DNA of 64,000 bases from Nonomuraea dietziae (GTDB taxonomy: Bacteria; Actinomycetota; Actinomycetes; Streptosporangiales; Streptosporangiaceae): NCBI RefSeq assembly GCF_014195505.1, contig NZ_JACIBV010000001.1, positions 4,774,001 to 4,838,000 on the forward strand, read 5' to 3'. Made by a program: the position numbers and the translations under genes. Positions 42,892 to 52,747 of this stretch are shown here, piece after piece. The notes below the pieces were generated by a model. The model was not told the DNA's origin. It saw only the letters and a program-made list of their open reading frames with translations, and did no database searches. Numbering within the stretch: the first letter of the stretch is position 1; the number at the start of each line of letters is the position of its first letter.

Positions 42892-44359
42892 GGGCGAGCT
42901 GCTCGCCAGGCGGTACGAGCTGCAGGAACGCATCGCCACCGGCGGGATGAGCGTGGTGTGGCGAGCCTTCGACAGGTCGTTGCACCGCACCGTGGCCATC
43001 AAGCTGCTGGCCGGGCCGTTCTCCTGCGACAGGGAGATCATCAGGCGCGAGGCGAGGGCGGCGGCGCGGCTGGTCCACCCCGACGTGATCGAGGTCTACG
43101 ACTACGGCGAGACCGTCACCCCCGGCGGACGGCTGGCCGCCTACGTCGTGATGCGCCTGCTCGACGGGCCCTCCCTCGCCGACAGGATCGCCTCGGGCCC
43201 GCTGCCGTGGCCCGAGGCGGTGACGGTGGCAGGCCGGCTGGCAGGGGTGCTGTCCGCCGCGCACGCCCAGGGCATCGTGCACTGCGACGTGACCCCTGCC
43301 AACGTGCTGCTGACCTCCGACGGCGCCAAGCTCCTCGACTTCGGGATCGCGGCTCCGGCCGGGTCGTCGTACGAGGAGCTGTCGGGGACCCCGCCCTACG
43401 TGGCGCCCGAGCGGCTGGCGGGCGCGCCCGCCGACCCCGCCGTGGACGTGTACGCGCTTGGGGTGGTGCTCTTCGAGATGCTCACGGGGCGGCTGCCGTA
43501 CCCGGAGACGACGTGGGAGGACGTGGCGGCGGCCCGCCACCACGGTCCCGCGCCGGTGCCCCAGGGCGCTCCCGAGGTGGTGGCCGGGCTGTGCCGTGCC
43601 TGTCTCTCGCCCGACCCCGCCAGGCGTCCGACCTCGCGTGAGGCCGCCGCCGTCCTCCGCTCCGCCTGTGCGCGGGAGGGCACGCACCCCGCCCCCTCGT
43701 CCGTCGCAGGGGCGCCGAAGAGGGCGCGGAGGGTTCACGGGTGGTCCGCGCGGGCGACGGTGACGGCGGGGGCGCTGCTGCTGTCCGGCGCCGCGCTCAC
43801 GGTCGCCACCGGGTACGGGCTGCCCGACGCCATGCCGTGGATGGCCCTTCCGCTCCCGATCTCCACCGCCGAACCCGCGCTCCCCGCGTCGCCGAAGGGG
43901 AGCCCTCCGGCCACGCCCGCGAACGCTTCCTCGGCGACCCCCTCGCCCCGCCCGGGAAGCGGCCTCGAGAGCAGCCCCGTGTCCGATCCGATCGGCACGG
44001 AGAAGAACCCGCCGGTCGAGCCCCCTACGTCCGGCCCTGGCCGCGATGGCAGGACGCGTGAATCCGCCGATCCCGTGGGACGAGAGGCCGCGGCGGCCCC
44101 TCGTCCCACGGTCGAGGAGGCCGTGGCCGAGTTCAACGACGCGCTGGACAGGGGGCTGGCAGGCGCGTCGATCCGGTACGACGTGGCGCTCGACCTCCGC
44201 CAGGTTCTGACCAATCTGGCCCGTTCCGGCTCAGGCGACCTGGAGCAGGTGCGCGTCAAGCTGCACGACCGCCGGCGCGAAGGGGTGCTGGCCACCGACC
44301 TGCTCAGGGTTCTCGACCGCCACCTCGGCGCCGTCGAGAACGCCCTCCGCGCCCGCTAG
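42878..44359 (+). CDS. Ser/Thr protein kinase, membrane-anchored
   Basis: 493 residues. Kinase domain 1-265: IATGGMSVVWRAF, VAIKLL, VHCDVTPANVLL (HCD for HRD), LLDFGIA, SGTPPYVAPE. One membrane helix at about 295-315, then a Pro/Ser/Gly-rich stretch and a helical C-terminal domain (VEEAVAEFNDALDRGL through LLRVLDRHLGAVENAL). Start within the cebR end means co-translation with the repressor. This hints that the kinase acts in the same response (inference). Confidence 0.9.
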   Translation: MNPREGELLARRYELQERIATGGMSVVWRAFDRSLHRTVAIKLLAGPFSCDREIIRREARAAARLVHPDVIEVYDYGETVTPGGRLAAYVVMRLLDGPSLADRIASGPLPWPEAVTVAGRLAGVLSAAHAQGIVHCDVTPANVLLTSDGAKLLDFGIAAPAGSSYEELSGTPPYVAPERLAGAPADPAVDVYALGVVLFEMLTGRLPYPETTWEDVAAARHHGPAPVPQGAPEVVAGLCRACLSPDPARRPTSREAAAVLRSACAREGTHPAPSSVAGAPKRARRVHGWSARATVTAGALLLSGAALTVATGYGLPDAMPWMALPLPISTAEPALPASPKGSPPATPANASSATPSPRPGSGLESSPVSDPIGTEKNPPVEPPTSGPGRDGRTRESADPVGREAAAAPRPTVEEAVAEFNDALDRGLAGASIRYDVALDLRQVLTNLARSGSGDLEQVRVKLHDRRREGVLATDLLRVLDRHLGAVENALRAR

Positions 44360-44690
44360 CTAGCCCGGTCGCGCCGCGCGGCGGACGGGCATCCAGGTGG
44401 GTGTGGGGCCTGTCGTCAGGAAGTCGGAGATCAGCCTGACGCACAGCTCCGGCTTCTCGTGGAGGAGCAGATGGGAGGTGCCAGGGACGACGGCCAGCTG
44501 CGCGTCGCGCAGGCCCCTGTACAACGCCAGCGTGTGCTCCAGGGTCACGATGTCGTCGTCGGCGGCCATGACCAGCGTGGGGCAGGTGACGGCGTCCAGA
44601 TCGGCGCTCGCCAGCCCCTGCTCCTCGCTCACCGACCTGGCGACCTGCCGTCGAGTGAGGCGGTTCCAGCTCTCTCGCCTCAGGCACGGC
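44360..44690 (-). pseudogene. Alpha/beta hydrolase, C-terminal fragment
   Basis: Minus strand: NRLTRRQVARSVSEEQGL, then VTCPTLVMAADDDIVTLEHT (acid residue) and VPGTSHLLLHEKPELC (catalytic His). The nucleophile half is absent, and upstream of about 44690 the frame is unlike any hydrolase. A truncated remnant between kinase and cellulase genes. Confidence 0.65.
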
Positions 44691-44900
44691 CGGCCTCCTT
44701 CATGGGGGGCGACAGTACCCCGAGGGGCGAACGAAGGCGTGAGCGGCGGCCGGGCGGCCCCGTCACCGCTGAAAGTTTCATCCGCGCGGGTCGGGGGCGG
44801 CGGGGTGTAGCCGCAGCATGGGTGCCGGATGGGAGCAGGCACCGGCGTGAGCGCCCCGACCGCTCGTTGACATCACTGGAGCGCATCGCAGAATGTGTCT

Positions 44901-44914
44901 TGGGAGCGCTCCCA
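44901..44914. promoter_or_regulatory. Perfect CebR box before GH48
   Basis: TGGGAGCGCTCCCA, a perfect 14-bp palindrome, 38 nt upstream of the GH48 ATG. Confidence 0.9.
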
Positions 44915-44952
44915 CGATCCCCCCGCATCTCCCGCAGAGGAGCACCTCCAGC

Positions 44953-47844
44953 ATGTCCAAACCCCGCGCCCGCAGGCGCCTGACCATCGCGGCACTGGTC
45001 GTCATGGCCGCCGGCACGGCCACGATCACACCAGCGCACGCCGCCGTCGCCTGCGGCGTCGACTACACGATGAACGACTGGGGCGGGGGTTTCACCGCCA
45101 ACGTGAAGATCACCAACCTCGGCGACCCGCTCACCGCGTGGAAGCTCGGCTTCGGCTTCCCCGGCACCCAGAAGATCTCGCAGGGCTGGAGCGCCACCTG
45201 GAACCAGTCAGGCGCGAACGTCACCGCCGACAGCCTGTCGTGGAACGGCAACCTGGGCACCGGCCAGTCGACCACGATCGGCTTCAACGCCACCTACACC
45301 GGCCCCAACGCCAAGCCGTCCGCCTTCACCGTCAACGGCACCGCCTGCACGGGCGCCAACCAGGCCCCCACCGTCAAGGTGACCTCGCCGAGCGCCGGGG
45401 CGACGTTCACCGCGCCTGCCACGGTCGCCATCGCGGCGGAGGCGGGCGACGCCGACGGCAGCGTGGCCAAGGTGGAGTTCTTCCAGGGCAGCACGAAGCT
45501 CGGCGAGGACACCACCGCGCCCTACGCCTACAGCTGGGCGGACGTGGCCGTGGGTGAGTACTCACTGACGGCGAGAGCGACCGACGACAAGGGGGCGATC
45601 ACCACCTCAGCCCCCGTCGGCATCAGCGTCAAGGCCGACAGCGCGCCCGCCGTCGTGGCCACTCCCAGCGGCGTCACGGTCCCCGAGGGCGGCGAGGCCT
45701 CCTACGAGGTGAAGCTGTCCAAGCAGCCGGCGGCCGGCGTGACCGTGGCGACGTCCAGGACGTCGGGCGACGCCGACCTGACCGTGAAGTCGGGCGCCTC
45801 CCTGACCTTCACCACCTCGAACTGGAGCACCGCGCAGAAGGTGACGATCGCCGCCGCCGAGGACGCCGACCAGACCTCGAGCAGCGCCGAGTTCACCTCC
45901 ACCGCGACCGGCCACGGCGCGGCCAAGGTCACCGCCTCGGAGGCGGACAACGACCTGGGCGGGGACAACGAGTACACCAAGCGCTTCATCGAGCTCTACA
46001 ACGACCTGAAGGACCCGGCCAACGGATACTTCTCGCCGGAGGGCGTGCCGTACCACTCGGTGGAGACGCTGCTGGTCGAGGCGCCCGACCACGGGCACGA
46101 GACGACCAGCGAGGCCTACAGCTACTACCTGTGGCTCGAGGCCGCCTACGGCAAGGCGACGGGCAACTGGGCGCCGTTCAACGACGCCTGGGCCTCGATG
46201 GAGAAGTACATCATCCCCGCGACGGCCGACCAGCCGACCAACTCCTTCTACAACGCCGCCAAGCCCGCCACCTACGCCGGCGAATGGGACGACATCGCGC
46301 AGTACCCGTCGAAGCTGGACACCGGCGTCAGCGTCGGCCAGGACCCCATCGCCGCCGAGCTCAAGGCCGCCTACGGCACCAGCGACATCTACGGCATGCA
46401 CTGGCTGCTCGACGTCGACAACACCTACGGCTTCGGCCGCTGCGGCGACGGCACGACCAAGCCCGCCTACATCAACACCTACCAGCGTGGCCCCGAGGAG
46501 TCGGTCTTCGAGACGATCCCCCAGCCGAGCTGCGACACCTTCAAGCACGGCGGCAAGAACGGCTTCCTCGACCTGTTCACGGGCGACGCAAGCTACGCCA
46601 AGCAGTGGAAGTACACCAACGCCCCCGACGCCGACGCCCGCGCCGTCCAGGTGGCCTACTGGGCGCACACCTGGGCCAAGGAGCAGGGCAAGGAGTCGCA
46701 GATCACCGCCACGGTGACCAAGGCCGCCAAGATGGGCGACTACCTGCGCTACGCGATGTACGACAAGTACTTCAAGAAGCAGGGCTGCACCAGCACGAGC
46801 TGCCCCGCCGGCACCGGCAAGGACAGCTCGGCCTACCTCATGAGCTGGTACTACGCGTGGGGCGGCGCGCTCGACACCAGCGCGGGCTGGGCCTGGCGCA
46901 TCGGCTCGAGCCACAACCACTCCGGCTACCAGAACCCGATGGCGGCGTGGGCGCTGTCGAGCGTCGACGTGCTGAAGCCGAAGGGCGCGACAGCCGTACA
47001 GGACTGGGGCACCAGCCTCAAGCGGCAGATCGAGTTCTACCGCTGGCTGCAGTCGGCCGAGGGCGGCATCGCGGGCGGCGCCACCAACAGCTGGCAGGGC
47101 CACTACGCCACCCCGCCAGCCGGCACGCCGACCTTCTACGGCATGGCCTACGACTGGCAGCCCGTCTACCACGACCCGCCCTCCAACCAGTGGTTCGGCT
47201 TCCAGGCCTGGTCGATGGAGCGCGTCGCGGAGTACTACAACGTGACGGGCAACGCCGAGGCCAAGGCCGTACTCGACAAGTGGGTGAAGTGGGCGACCGA
47301 CCACACGACGGTCAACACCGACGGCACCTACCAGATCCCCTCCACGCTGGTGTGGACCGGGCAGCCCGACACCTGGAACGCCGCGAGCCCGGGGGCCAAC
47401 GCCGGGCTGCACGTCACGGTCAAGGACTACACCACCGACGTCGGCGTCGCGGGCTCCTACGCCAAGGTGCTGATGTACTACGCGGCCAGGTCGGGCGACA
47501 CCAAGGCGCGTGACATCGCCAAGGGCCTGCTCGACGGCATGTGGAAGAACAACCGCGACGCGAAGGGCGTCTCGGTGGCGGAGACGAAGGCCGACTACAA
47601 GCGCCTGGCCGACAAGGTCTACGTGCCCGCCGGATGGACCGGCACCATGCCCAACGGCGACGTCATCAACAGCGACTCCACGTTCCTGTCGATCAGGTCC
47701 TTCTACAAGAACGACCCCGACTGGCCCGAGCTCGACGCCTACCTGAAGGGCACGGGACCCGTTCCCTCGTTCAACTACCACCGCTTCTGGGCGCAGGTCG
47801 ACGTGGCCGTCGCGCTCGCCGAGTACGGCCGCCTGTTCGGCTAG
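44953..47844 (+). CDS. GH48 cellobiohydrolase with CBM2
   Basis: 963 residues, secreted. Signal peptide to about 31 (ending PAHA); CBM2 (about 32-135; DYTMNDWGGGFTANVKITN, QSGANVTADSLSWNG); Ig-like Big domain (about 140-235); Calx-beta-like domain (about 236-335); GH48 catalytic domain (about 340-963). The catalytic acid is the Glu in VEAPDHGHETTSEAYSYYLW, and DWQPVYHDPPSNQWFGFQAW is typical of the family. GH48 enzymes release cellobiose processively from cellulose chain ends. Under the CebR box and first of three glycosidase genes. Confidence 0.95.
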   Translation: MSKPRARRRLTIAALVVMAAGTATITPAHAAVACGVDYTMNDWGGGFTANVKITNLGDPLTAWKLGFGFPGTQKISQGWSATWNQSGANVTADSLSWNGNLGTGQSTTIGFNATYTGPNAKPSAFTVNGTACTGANQAPTVKVTSPSAGATFTAPATVAIAAEAGDADGSVAKVEFFQGSTKLGEDTTAPYAYSWADVAVGEYSLTARATDDKGAITTSAPVGISVKADSAPAVVATPSGVTVPEGGEASYEVKLSKQPAAGVTVATSRTSGDADLTVKSGASLTFTTSNWSTAQKVTIAAAEDADQTSSSAEFTSTATGHGAAKVTASEADNDLGGDNEYTKRFIELYNDLKDPANGYFSPEGVPYHSVETLLVEAPDHGHETTSEAYSYYLWLEAAYGKATGNWAPFNDAWASMEKYIIPATADQPTNSFYNAAKPATYAGEWDDIAQYPSKLDTGVSVGQDPIAAELKAAYGTSDIYGMHWLLDVDNTYGFGRCGDGTTKPAYINTYQRGPEESVFETIPQPSCDTFKHGGKNGFLDLFTGDASYAKQWKYTNAPDADARAVQVAYWAHTWAKEQGKESQITATVTKAAKMGDYLRYAMYDKYFKKQGCTSTSCPAGTGKDSSAYLMSWYYAWGGALDTSAGWAWRIGSSHNHSGYQNPMAAWALSSVDVLKPKGATAVQDWGTSLKRQIEFYRWLQSAEGGIAGGATNSWQGHYATPPAGTPTFYGMAYDWQPVYHDPPSNQWFGFQAWSMERVAEYYNVTGNAEAKAVLDKWVKWATDHTTVNTDGTYQIPSTLVWTGQPDTWNAASPGANAGLHVTVKDYTTDVGVAGSYAKVLMYYAARSGDTKARDIAKGLLDGMWKNNRDAKGVSVAETKADYKRLADKVYVPAGWTGTMPNGDVINSDSTFLSIRSFYKNDPDWPELDAYLKGTGPVPSFNYHRFWAQVDVAVALAEYGRLFG

Positions 47845-47852
47845 AGCACCGG

Positions 47853-47880
47853 AGGGGGCGGCTCGCCAGAGCCGCCCCCT
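47853..47880 (+). terminator. Intercistronic hairpin between GH48 and GH9 genes
   Basis: AGGGGGCGGCTC-GCCA-GAGCCGCCCCCT, perfect 12 bp. The next gene has no obvious own CebR box, so this may be partial termination or mRNA processing within an operon. Confidence 0.75.
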
Positions 47881-47897
47881 GACGGAAGGAATCCCTC

Positions 47898-50357
47898 ATG
47901 CGCAAAGCGCTCATGGCGTTGCTGTTACCCGCGTCCCTGCTCGTCGCCCAGCCCGCGCAGGCCGCCACCTTCGAGTACGGCGAGGCGCTGCAGAAGTCGC
48001 TGTTCTTCTACGAGGCCCAGCAGTCGGGCAGGCTGCCGAGCTGGAACCGCGTCTCGTGGCGCGGCGACTCGGGCCTCGACGACGGCAAGGACGTCGGACT
48101 GGACCTGACGGGCGGCTGGTACGACGCGGGCGACCACGTGAAGTTCGGCCTGCCGATGGCGTTCACCGCCACCATGCTGGCGTGGGGCGCGGTGGAGTAC
48201 CGCGACGCCTACGCCGCCTCGGGCCAGCTCACCCACCTGCAGAACAACCTCAAGTGGGTCAACGACTACTTCATCAAGGCCCACCCCTCGCCCAACGTGC
48301 TCTACGGGCAGATCGGCGCCGGAGGCCCCGACCACGCATGGTGGGGCCCCGCCGAGGTCATGCCGATGGCCAGACCCTCCTACAAGATCGACGCCTCCTG
48401 CGGGGGTTCGGACCTGGCCGCGGAGACGGCCGCCGCGATGGCCGCCTCCTCGATCGTCTTCCGCCCGACGAACCCCACGTACGCCGACACGCTGGTCACC
48501 CACGCGAAGCAGCTCTACACCTTCGCCGACACCGTGCGGAAGAAGTACAGCGAGTGCATCACCGACGCCCAGAGCTTCTACAACTCCTGGAGCGGCTACA
48601 ACGACGAACTGGTGTGGGGCGCGATCTGGCTCCACAGGGCCACCCAGGACCAGGCGTACCTGGCCAAGGCGGAGTCGTACTACGACAACCTCGGCTCCGA
48701 GCCGCAGTCCACGACCAAGTCGTACAAGTGGACGATCGCGTGGGACGACAAGTCCTACGGCGCGTACGTGCTGCTGCACAAGCTGACGGGCAAGCAGCGC
48801 TACCTCGACGACGCCAACCGCTGGCTCGACTACTGGACGGTCGGCGTCAACGGCCAGAAGATCAGGTACTCCCCCGGTGGCCAGGCCGTCCTCGACCGGT
48901 GGGGTTCGCTGCGCTACGCGGCCAACACCGCCTTCGCCGCGCTCGTCCACAGCGACTCGATCTCCGACGCCACCCGCAGGACGCGCTACCACGACTTCGC
49001 CAAACGCCAGATCGACTACGCGCTCGGCGACAACCCGCGCGGCAGCTCGTACGTGATCGGGTTCGGCGCCAACCCGCCGAAGAACCCGCACCACCGCACC
49101 GCCCACGGCTCGTGGACCGACCAGATCAGCTCCCCCGTCGACAGCCGCCACGTCCTGTACGGCGCGCTGGTCGGCGGCCCGCCCGACCCCGACGACAAGT
49201 ACACCGACAGCCGCCAGGACTACGTGATGAACGAGGTGGCCACCGACTACAACGCCGGGTTCACCAGCGCGGTCGCGAGGCTCTACCAGGAGTACGGCGG
49301 CGCGCCCGACGCGGACTTCCCCGTGCGGGAGACCCCGGACGCCCCCGAGATCTTCGTGGAGGCGGGGGTCAACGCCTCGGGCACGGCCTTCACCGAGATC
49401 AAGGCCATCGTGCGCAACCAGTCGGGCTGGCCGGCCCGCGCGCTGAACGACGGCTCCTTCCGCTACTACTTCACCCTCGACGGCGACACCACCGCCTCGC
49501 AGATCAGCGTCTCGGCGGCCTACAACCAGTGCAAGGCGCCGACCGTGCAGCCGTTCGGCGGCAGGACCTACTACGTGAACGTCGACTGCTCGGGCACCTC
49601 CATCGCCCCCGCAGGACAGTCGCAACACCGGCGCGAGGTGCAGTTCCGCATCGCGAGCACCGGCACGTGGGACCCCTCGAACGACTGGTCGTACAAGGGC
49701 GTCGCCACCACGCCGGGGGCCACCCCCGTGCTCGTGCGGAACATCACCCTCCACAGCGGGGCCACCAGGATCTGGGGCAACCCGCCCGGTGACGAGCCTG
49801 CCGACCAGAGCCCGCCCACCAGGCCCGGCAAGCCCTCCGTCTCCGACATCACGGGCACCACGGCCACGCTGACCTGGGCCCCCTCCACCGACGACGTGGG
49901 CGTGACCGGCTACGACGTCTACGACGGCACCACCAGGCTGGCCACCTCGACCGCCGCCACCACCACGCTCACCGGCCTCACCCCCGAGAAGGCGTACACC
50001 GTCCACGTGGTGGCCCGCGACGCCTCGGGCAAGAGCTCGCCCGCCTCCGAGGCCACGGCCTTCACCACCTCCGACGGGCCTCCGCCCGGCGACTGCACGG
50101 CCACCTACAAGCTGGTCAACTCCTGGCAGGGCGGCTTCCAGGCCGAGGTCAGCGTCACCGCGACAGGCGGCTGGACGGTCGGCTGGACCTTCCCCGGCGA
50201 CCAGAAGATCGGCCAGCTCTGGAACGGCACGCACACCCAGAGCGGCGCGGCGGTGTCGGTGAAGAACCTCGCGTGGAACGCCGACGGCGGCACGTTCGGC
50301 TTCACCGCCACCGGCTCAGGCGTCACCCCCTCCCCGCTCACCTGCGTCAAGCCCTGA
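47898..50357 (+). CDS. GH9 endoglucanase with CBM3 and CBM2
   Basis: 819 residues, secreted (signal peptide to about 25, AQPAQA). GH9 domain about 26-460: LTGGWYDAGDHVKFGLPMAF contains the catalytic Asp pair, YVIGFGANPPKNPHHRTAHG is signature 1 and DYVMNEVATDYNAGFTSAVA includes the proton-donor Glu. Then CBM3 (about 475-625), Fn3 (about 635-720) and CBM2 (about 725-819; YKLVNSWQGGFQAEVSVTA). The GH9-CBM3c order is that of processive endoglucanases such as Thermobifida Cel9A. AAGGAAT precedes the start. Confidence 0.95.
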   Translation: MRKALMALLLPASLLVAQPAQAATFEYGEALQKSLFFYEAQQSGRLPSWNRVSWRGDSGLDDGKDVGLDLTGGWYDAGDHVKFGLPMAFTATMLAWGAVEYRDAYAASGQLTHLQNNLKWVNDYFIKAHPSPNVLYGQIGAGGPDHAWWGPAEVMPMARPSYKIDASCGGSDLAAETAAAMAASSIVFRPTNPTYADTLVTHAKQLYTFADTVRKKYSECITDAQSFYNSWSGYNDELVWGAIWLHRATQDQAYLAKAESYYDNLGSEPQSTTKSYKWTIAWDDKSYGAYVLLHKLTGKQRYLDDANRWLDYWTVGVNGQKIRYSPGGQAVLDRWGSLRYAANTAFAALVHSDSISDATRRTRYHDFAKRQIDYALGDNPRGSSYVIGFGANPPKNPHHRTAHGSWTDQISSPVDSRHVLYGALVGGPPDPDDKYTDSRQDYVMNEVATDYNAGFTSAVARLYQEYGGAPDADFPVRETPDAPEIFVEAGVNASGTAFTEIKAIVRNQSGWPARALNDGSFRYYFTLDGDTTASQISVSAAYNQCKAPTVQPFGGRTYYVNVDCSGTSIAPAGQSQHRREVQFRIASTGTWDPSNDWSYKGVATTPGATPVLVRNITLHSGATRIWGNPPGDEPADQSPPTRPGKPSVSDITGTTATLTWAPSTDDVGVTGYDVYDGTTRLATSTAATTTLTGLTPEKAYTVHVVARDASGKSSPASEATAFTTSDGPPPGDCTATYKLVNSWQGGFQAEVSVTATGGWTVGWTFPGDQKIGQLWNGTHTQSGAAVSVKNLAWNADGGTFGFTATGSGVTPSPLTCVKP

Positions 50358-50364
50358 ACCCGAC

Positions 50365-50390
50365 GCCCGGGGAGCAGGCGCTCCCCGGGC
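50365..50390 (+). terminator. Intercistronic hairpin between GH9 and GH5 genes
   Basis: GCCCGGGGAGC-AGGC-GCTCCCCGGGC, perfect 11 bp, 8 nt after the GH9 stop and 14 nt before the next start. Confidence 0.75.
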
Positions 50391-50404
50391 CTTCGAGGAA
50401 GCCC

Positions 50405-51949
50405 ATGAGACTCCGCCACGCCCTGGCCGTCATGGCCGCCGCCCTGCTCGTCCCCCTCGCCGTCCAGCCCGCCCACGCCGCCACCGGCCTGCACGTCTCC
50501 GGCACGAAGATCCTGGAGGCCGGCGGCCAGGAGTTCGTGATGCGTGGCACCAGCCACGCCCACACCTGGTACCCGACCAGGACCTCCTCCTTCCAGGGCA
50601 TCAAGTCGCTCGGCGCCAACGCGGTACGCGTGGTGCTCAGCGGCGGACGCTGGACCAAGAACGACACCGCCGACGTGACCAACGTGATCAGCCTGTGCAA
50701 GGCCAGCAAGCTCATCTGCGTGCTGGAGAACCACGACACCACCGGGTACGGCGAGCAGTCCGGCGCCTACACCCTCGACCAGGCCGTGGACTACTGGATC
50801 AGCGTGAAGGCCGCGCTCCAGGGCCAGGAGGACTACGTCGTACTCAACATCGGCAACGAGCCCGTCGGCAACAACGCCGTCACCCCCGCGTGGACCGAGG
50901 CCACCTCCAACGCGATCAAGCGACTCAGGACGGCGGGGTTCGAGCACCTGCTCATGGCCGACGCGCCCGCGTGGGGCCAGGACTGGAAGAACGAGATGCG
51001 AGACAACGCGGCCACGGTCATGGCCGCCGATCCGAAGCGCAACACCGTCTTCTCCGTCCACATGTACGGCGTCTACGACACCGCCGCCGAGATCGTCTCC
51101 TACCTCGACGCCTTCGAAGCCGCCGGCCTCCCTCTCGTCATCGGCGAGTTCGGCTTCAACCACTCCGACGGCGACCCCGACGAGGACACGATCATGGCGG
51201 AGGCCCAGGCCCGCGGGGTCGGCTACCTCGGCTGGTCGTGGAGCGGCAACGGCGGCGGCGTGGAGTACCTGGACCAGGTCACCGATTTCGACCCGGCGAG
51301 GCTGACGAGCTGGGGCCGGCGCCTGTTCAACGGCGCCAACGGCATCGCCGCCACCGCGAAGCAGGCGGCGATCTACGGCGCCGTCGTCCCGGACACCGAG
51401 AAGCCGACCAGGCCGGGCGCGCCCGCCGCTTCAGCCATCACCGCCACCACCGCCACCCTCACCTGGGCCGCCTCCACCGACAACGTCGGCGTCACCGGCT
51501 ACGACATCCACCACGGCACCACCAAGCTCGCCGGCTCGACCGGAGCCTCCGCCACCCTCACCGGCCTGACCCCCAACACCCCCTACACCGTCCACATCAT
51601 CGCCCGCGACGCGGCAGGCAACCTCTCCGACCCCTCCACCACGACCACCTTCACCACCTCCACGTCCTCGACCACCTGCACCTCCACCTACAAGCTGGTC
51701 AACTCCTGGCAGGGCGGCTTCCAAGGCGAAGTCACCGTCTCCTGCCCCCCAGGCACCACCGGCTGGAAGACCACCCTCACCTACCCCAGCGGCGTAACCG
51801 TCACCCAGACCTGGAACGCCTCCCTCACCGGCACCTACACCTTCACCAACCTGTCCTGGAACACCTCAGGCGGCACCTTCGGCTTCCTCGGCACCTGGAC
51901 AGGATCCGGCACACCACCCACCCCGGTGGTCACCACGAGCGGTAGCTGA
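50405..51949 (+). CDS. GH5 (subfamily 8-like) beta-mannanase with Fn3 and CBM2
   Basis: 514 residues, secreted (signal peptide to about 23, QPAHA). Catalytic domain about 24-320: FVMRGTSHAHTWYPTRTSSF is characteristic of GH5_8 mannanases; acid Glu in VVLNIGNEPVGN; nucleophile Glu in LVIGEFGFNHSDGD. Then Fn3 (about 335-420) and CBM2 (about 425-510; YKLVNSWQGGFQGEVTVSC, nearly the same start as the GH9 CBM2). Hydrolyses mannan beside cellulose. GAGGAAG precedes ATG 50405. Confidence 0.9.
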   Translation: MRLRHALAVMAAALLVPLAVQPAHAATGLHVSGTKILEAGGQEFVMRGTSHAHTWYPTRTSSFQGIKSLGANAVRVVLSGGRWTKNDTADVTNVISLCKASKLICVLENHDTTGYGEQSGAYTLDQAVDYWISVKAALQGQEDYVVLNIGNEPVGNNAVTPAWTEATSNAIKRLRTAGFEHLLMADAPAWGQDWKNEMRDNAATVMAADPKRNTVFSVHMYGVYDTAAEIVSYLDAFEAAGLPLVIGEFGFNHSDGDPDEDTIMAEAQARGVGYLGWSWSGNGGGVEYLDQVTDFDPARLTSWGRRLFNGANGIAATAKQAAIYGAVVPDTEKPTRPGAPAASAITATTATLTWAASTDNVGVTGYDIHHGTTKLAGSTGASATLTGLTPNTPYTVHIIARDAAGNLSDPSTTTTFTTSTSSTTCTSTYKLVNSWQGGFQGEVTVSCPPGTTGWKTTLTYPSGVTVTQTWNASLTGTYTFTNLSWNTSGGTFGFLGTWTGSGTPPTPVVTTSGS

Positions 51950-51963
51950 TCCACGTCCTGGAC

Positions 51964-51990
51964 GTCCCTCCCTCTCCGAGGGGGAGGGAC
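51964..51990 (+). terminator. Terminator after the glycosidase genes
   Basis: GTCCCTCCC (51964-51972) pairs with GGGAGGGAC (51982-51990), with extra C/G pairs in between. It serves the end of the three-gene run and possibly the convergent GDSL gene. Confidence 0.7.
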
Positions 51991-51995
51991 GCGCC

Positions 51996-52718
51996 TCAGG
52001 CGGGCGCGGACGTCGTCTGCAGGGCGCCGGCCAGCCAGCGGGCCAGCTTGTGGTGGCCGCCGAGCGTGGGGTGGACGCCGTCGGGCAGCAGCACCTCCGA
52101 GCGCCTGCCCTCGATCCAGCGCCTGGCCAGCGGGTCGAGGAAGGCCACCCGCTCGCGCGCCGCGACCTCGGCGAGGGCGTCGCGCAGCAGGTAGGCGCTG
52201 GGCGGGGCCCTGTCGATCCAGATCGGGCCGACCATGACGATCCTGGTGCCCGGCCAGTGGGCCTTGACCGACCAGACGAGCCTGGCGGCGGCCTGCCGTA
52301 CCGTGGCGGCGGGCCACCTGCTGTCGTTGTGGCCGCCCGAGATGACGAGCAGGTCGGGGGCGGGGCGCCAGGCCAGCTCCGCCATGAACGACTGCTCGAA
52401 GGTGCGGCCCACCCTGCCCTCGTTGACGAAGCCCGTGCCGCCCGCGCCCGCGATCACCGGCTGCCAGCCGAGCTGCCTCGCGCTCTCGCTGGCGTAGGTC
52501 TGCCATGTGCGCACCGGCCCGGAGCCGACGGTGAAGCTGTCGCCGACGAACATCATCACCGGCGCCGCCTTCCGTGCGGGCTGCTGTGCCGCCTGCTGGA
52601 CGGCCGGCACCAAGAGGGGCGGCTGCGACGCGGCGCCACTGCACCCCGCGATAGCGGGACATATCCCGAAGATCGTGGCGGCCGATGCGAGCAGACGACG
52701 CCGCAGCAAGCCGCGCAT
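51996..52718 (-). CDS. SGNH/GDSL-hydrolase lipoprotein
   Basis: 240 residues from ATG 52718. Lipobox in CPAIAGC, so membrane-anchored outside. SGNH blocks: MFVGDSFTVGSG (Ser), GAGGTGFVNEG (Gly), VISGGHNDSRW (Asn), LLPDGVHPTLGGHHKLA (Asp and His). Probably an esterase; beside the cellulases it could remove acetyl groups from plant polysaccharides (inference). Confidence 0.87.
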   Translation of the reverse strand: MRGLLRRRLLASAATIFGICPAIAGCSGAASQPPLLVPAVQQAAQQPARKAAPVMMFVGDSFTVGSGPVRTWQTYASESARQLGWQPVIAGAGGTGFVNEGRVGRTFEQSFMAELAWRPAPDLLVISGGHNDSRWPAATVRQAAARLVWSVKAHWPGTRIVMVGPIWIDRAPPSAYLLRDALAEVAARERVAFLDPLARRWIEGRRSEVLLPDGVHPTLGGHHKLARWLAGALQTTSAPA

Positions 52719-52747
52719 GACCACCTCGAGAGCTCTAGGCTGCCGAC

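Noticed and set aside
45607..47781. Long minus-strand frame opposite GH48
   Set aside because: Antisense shadow: Val/Gly/Arg-rich, no domains. GH48 on the plus strand is certain.
47925..50234. Long minus-strand frame opposite GH9
   Set aside because: Antisense shadow, same reasoning.
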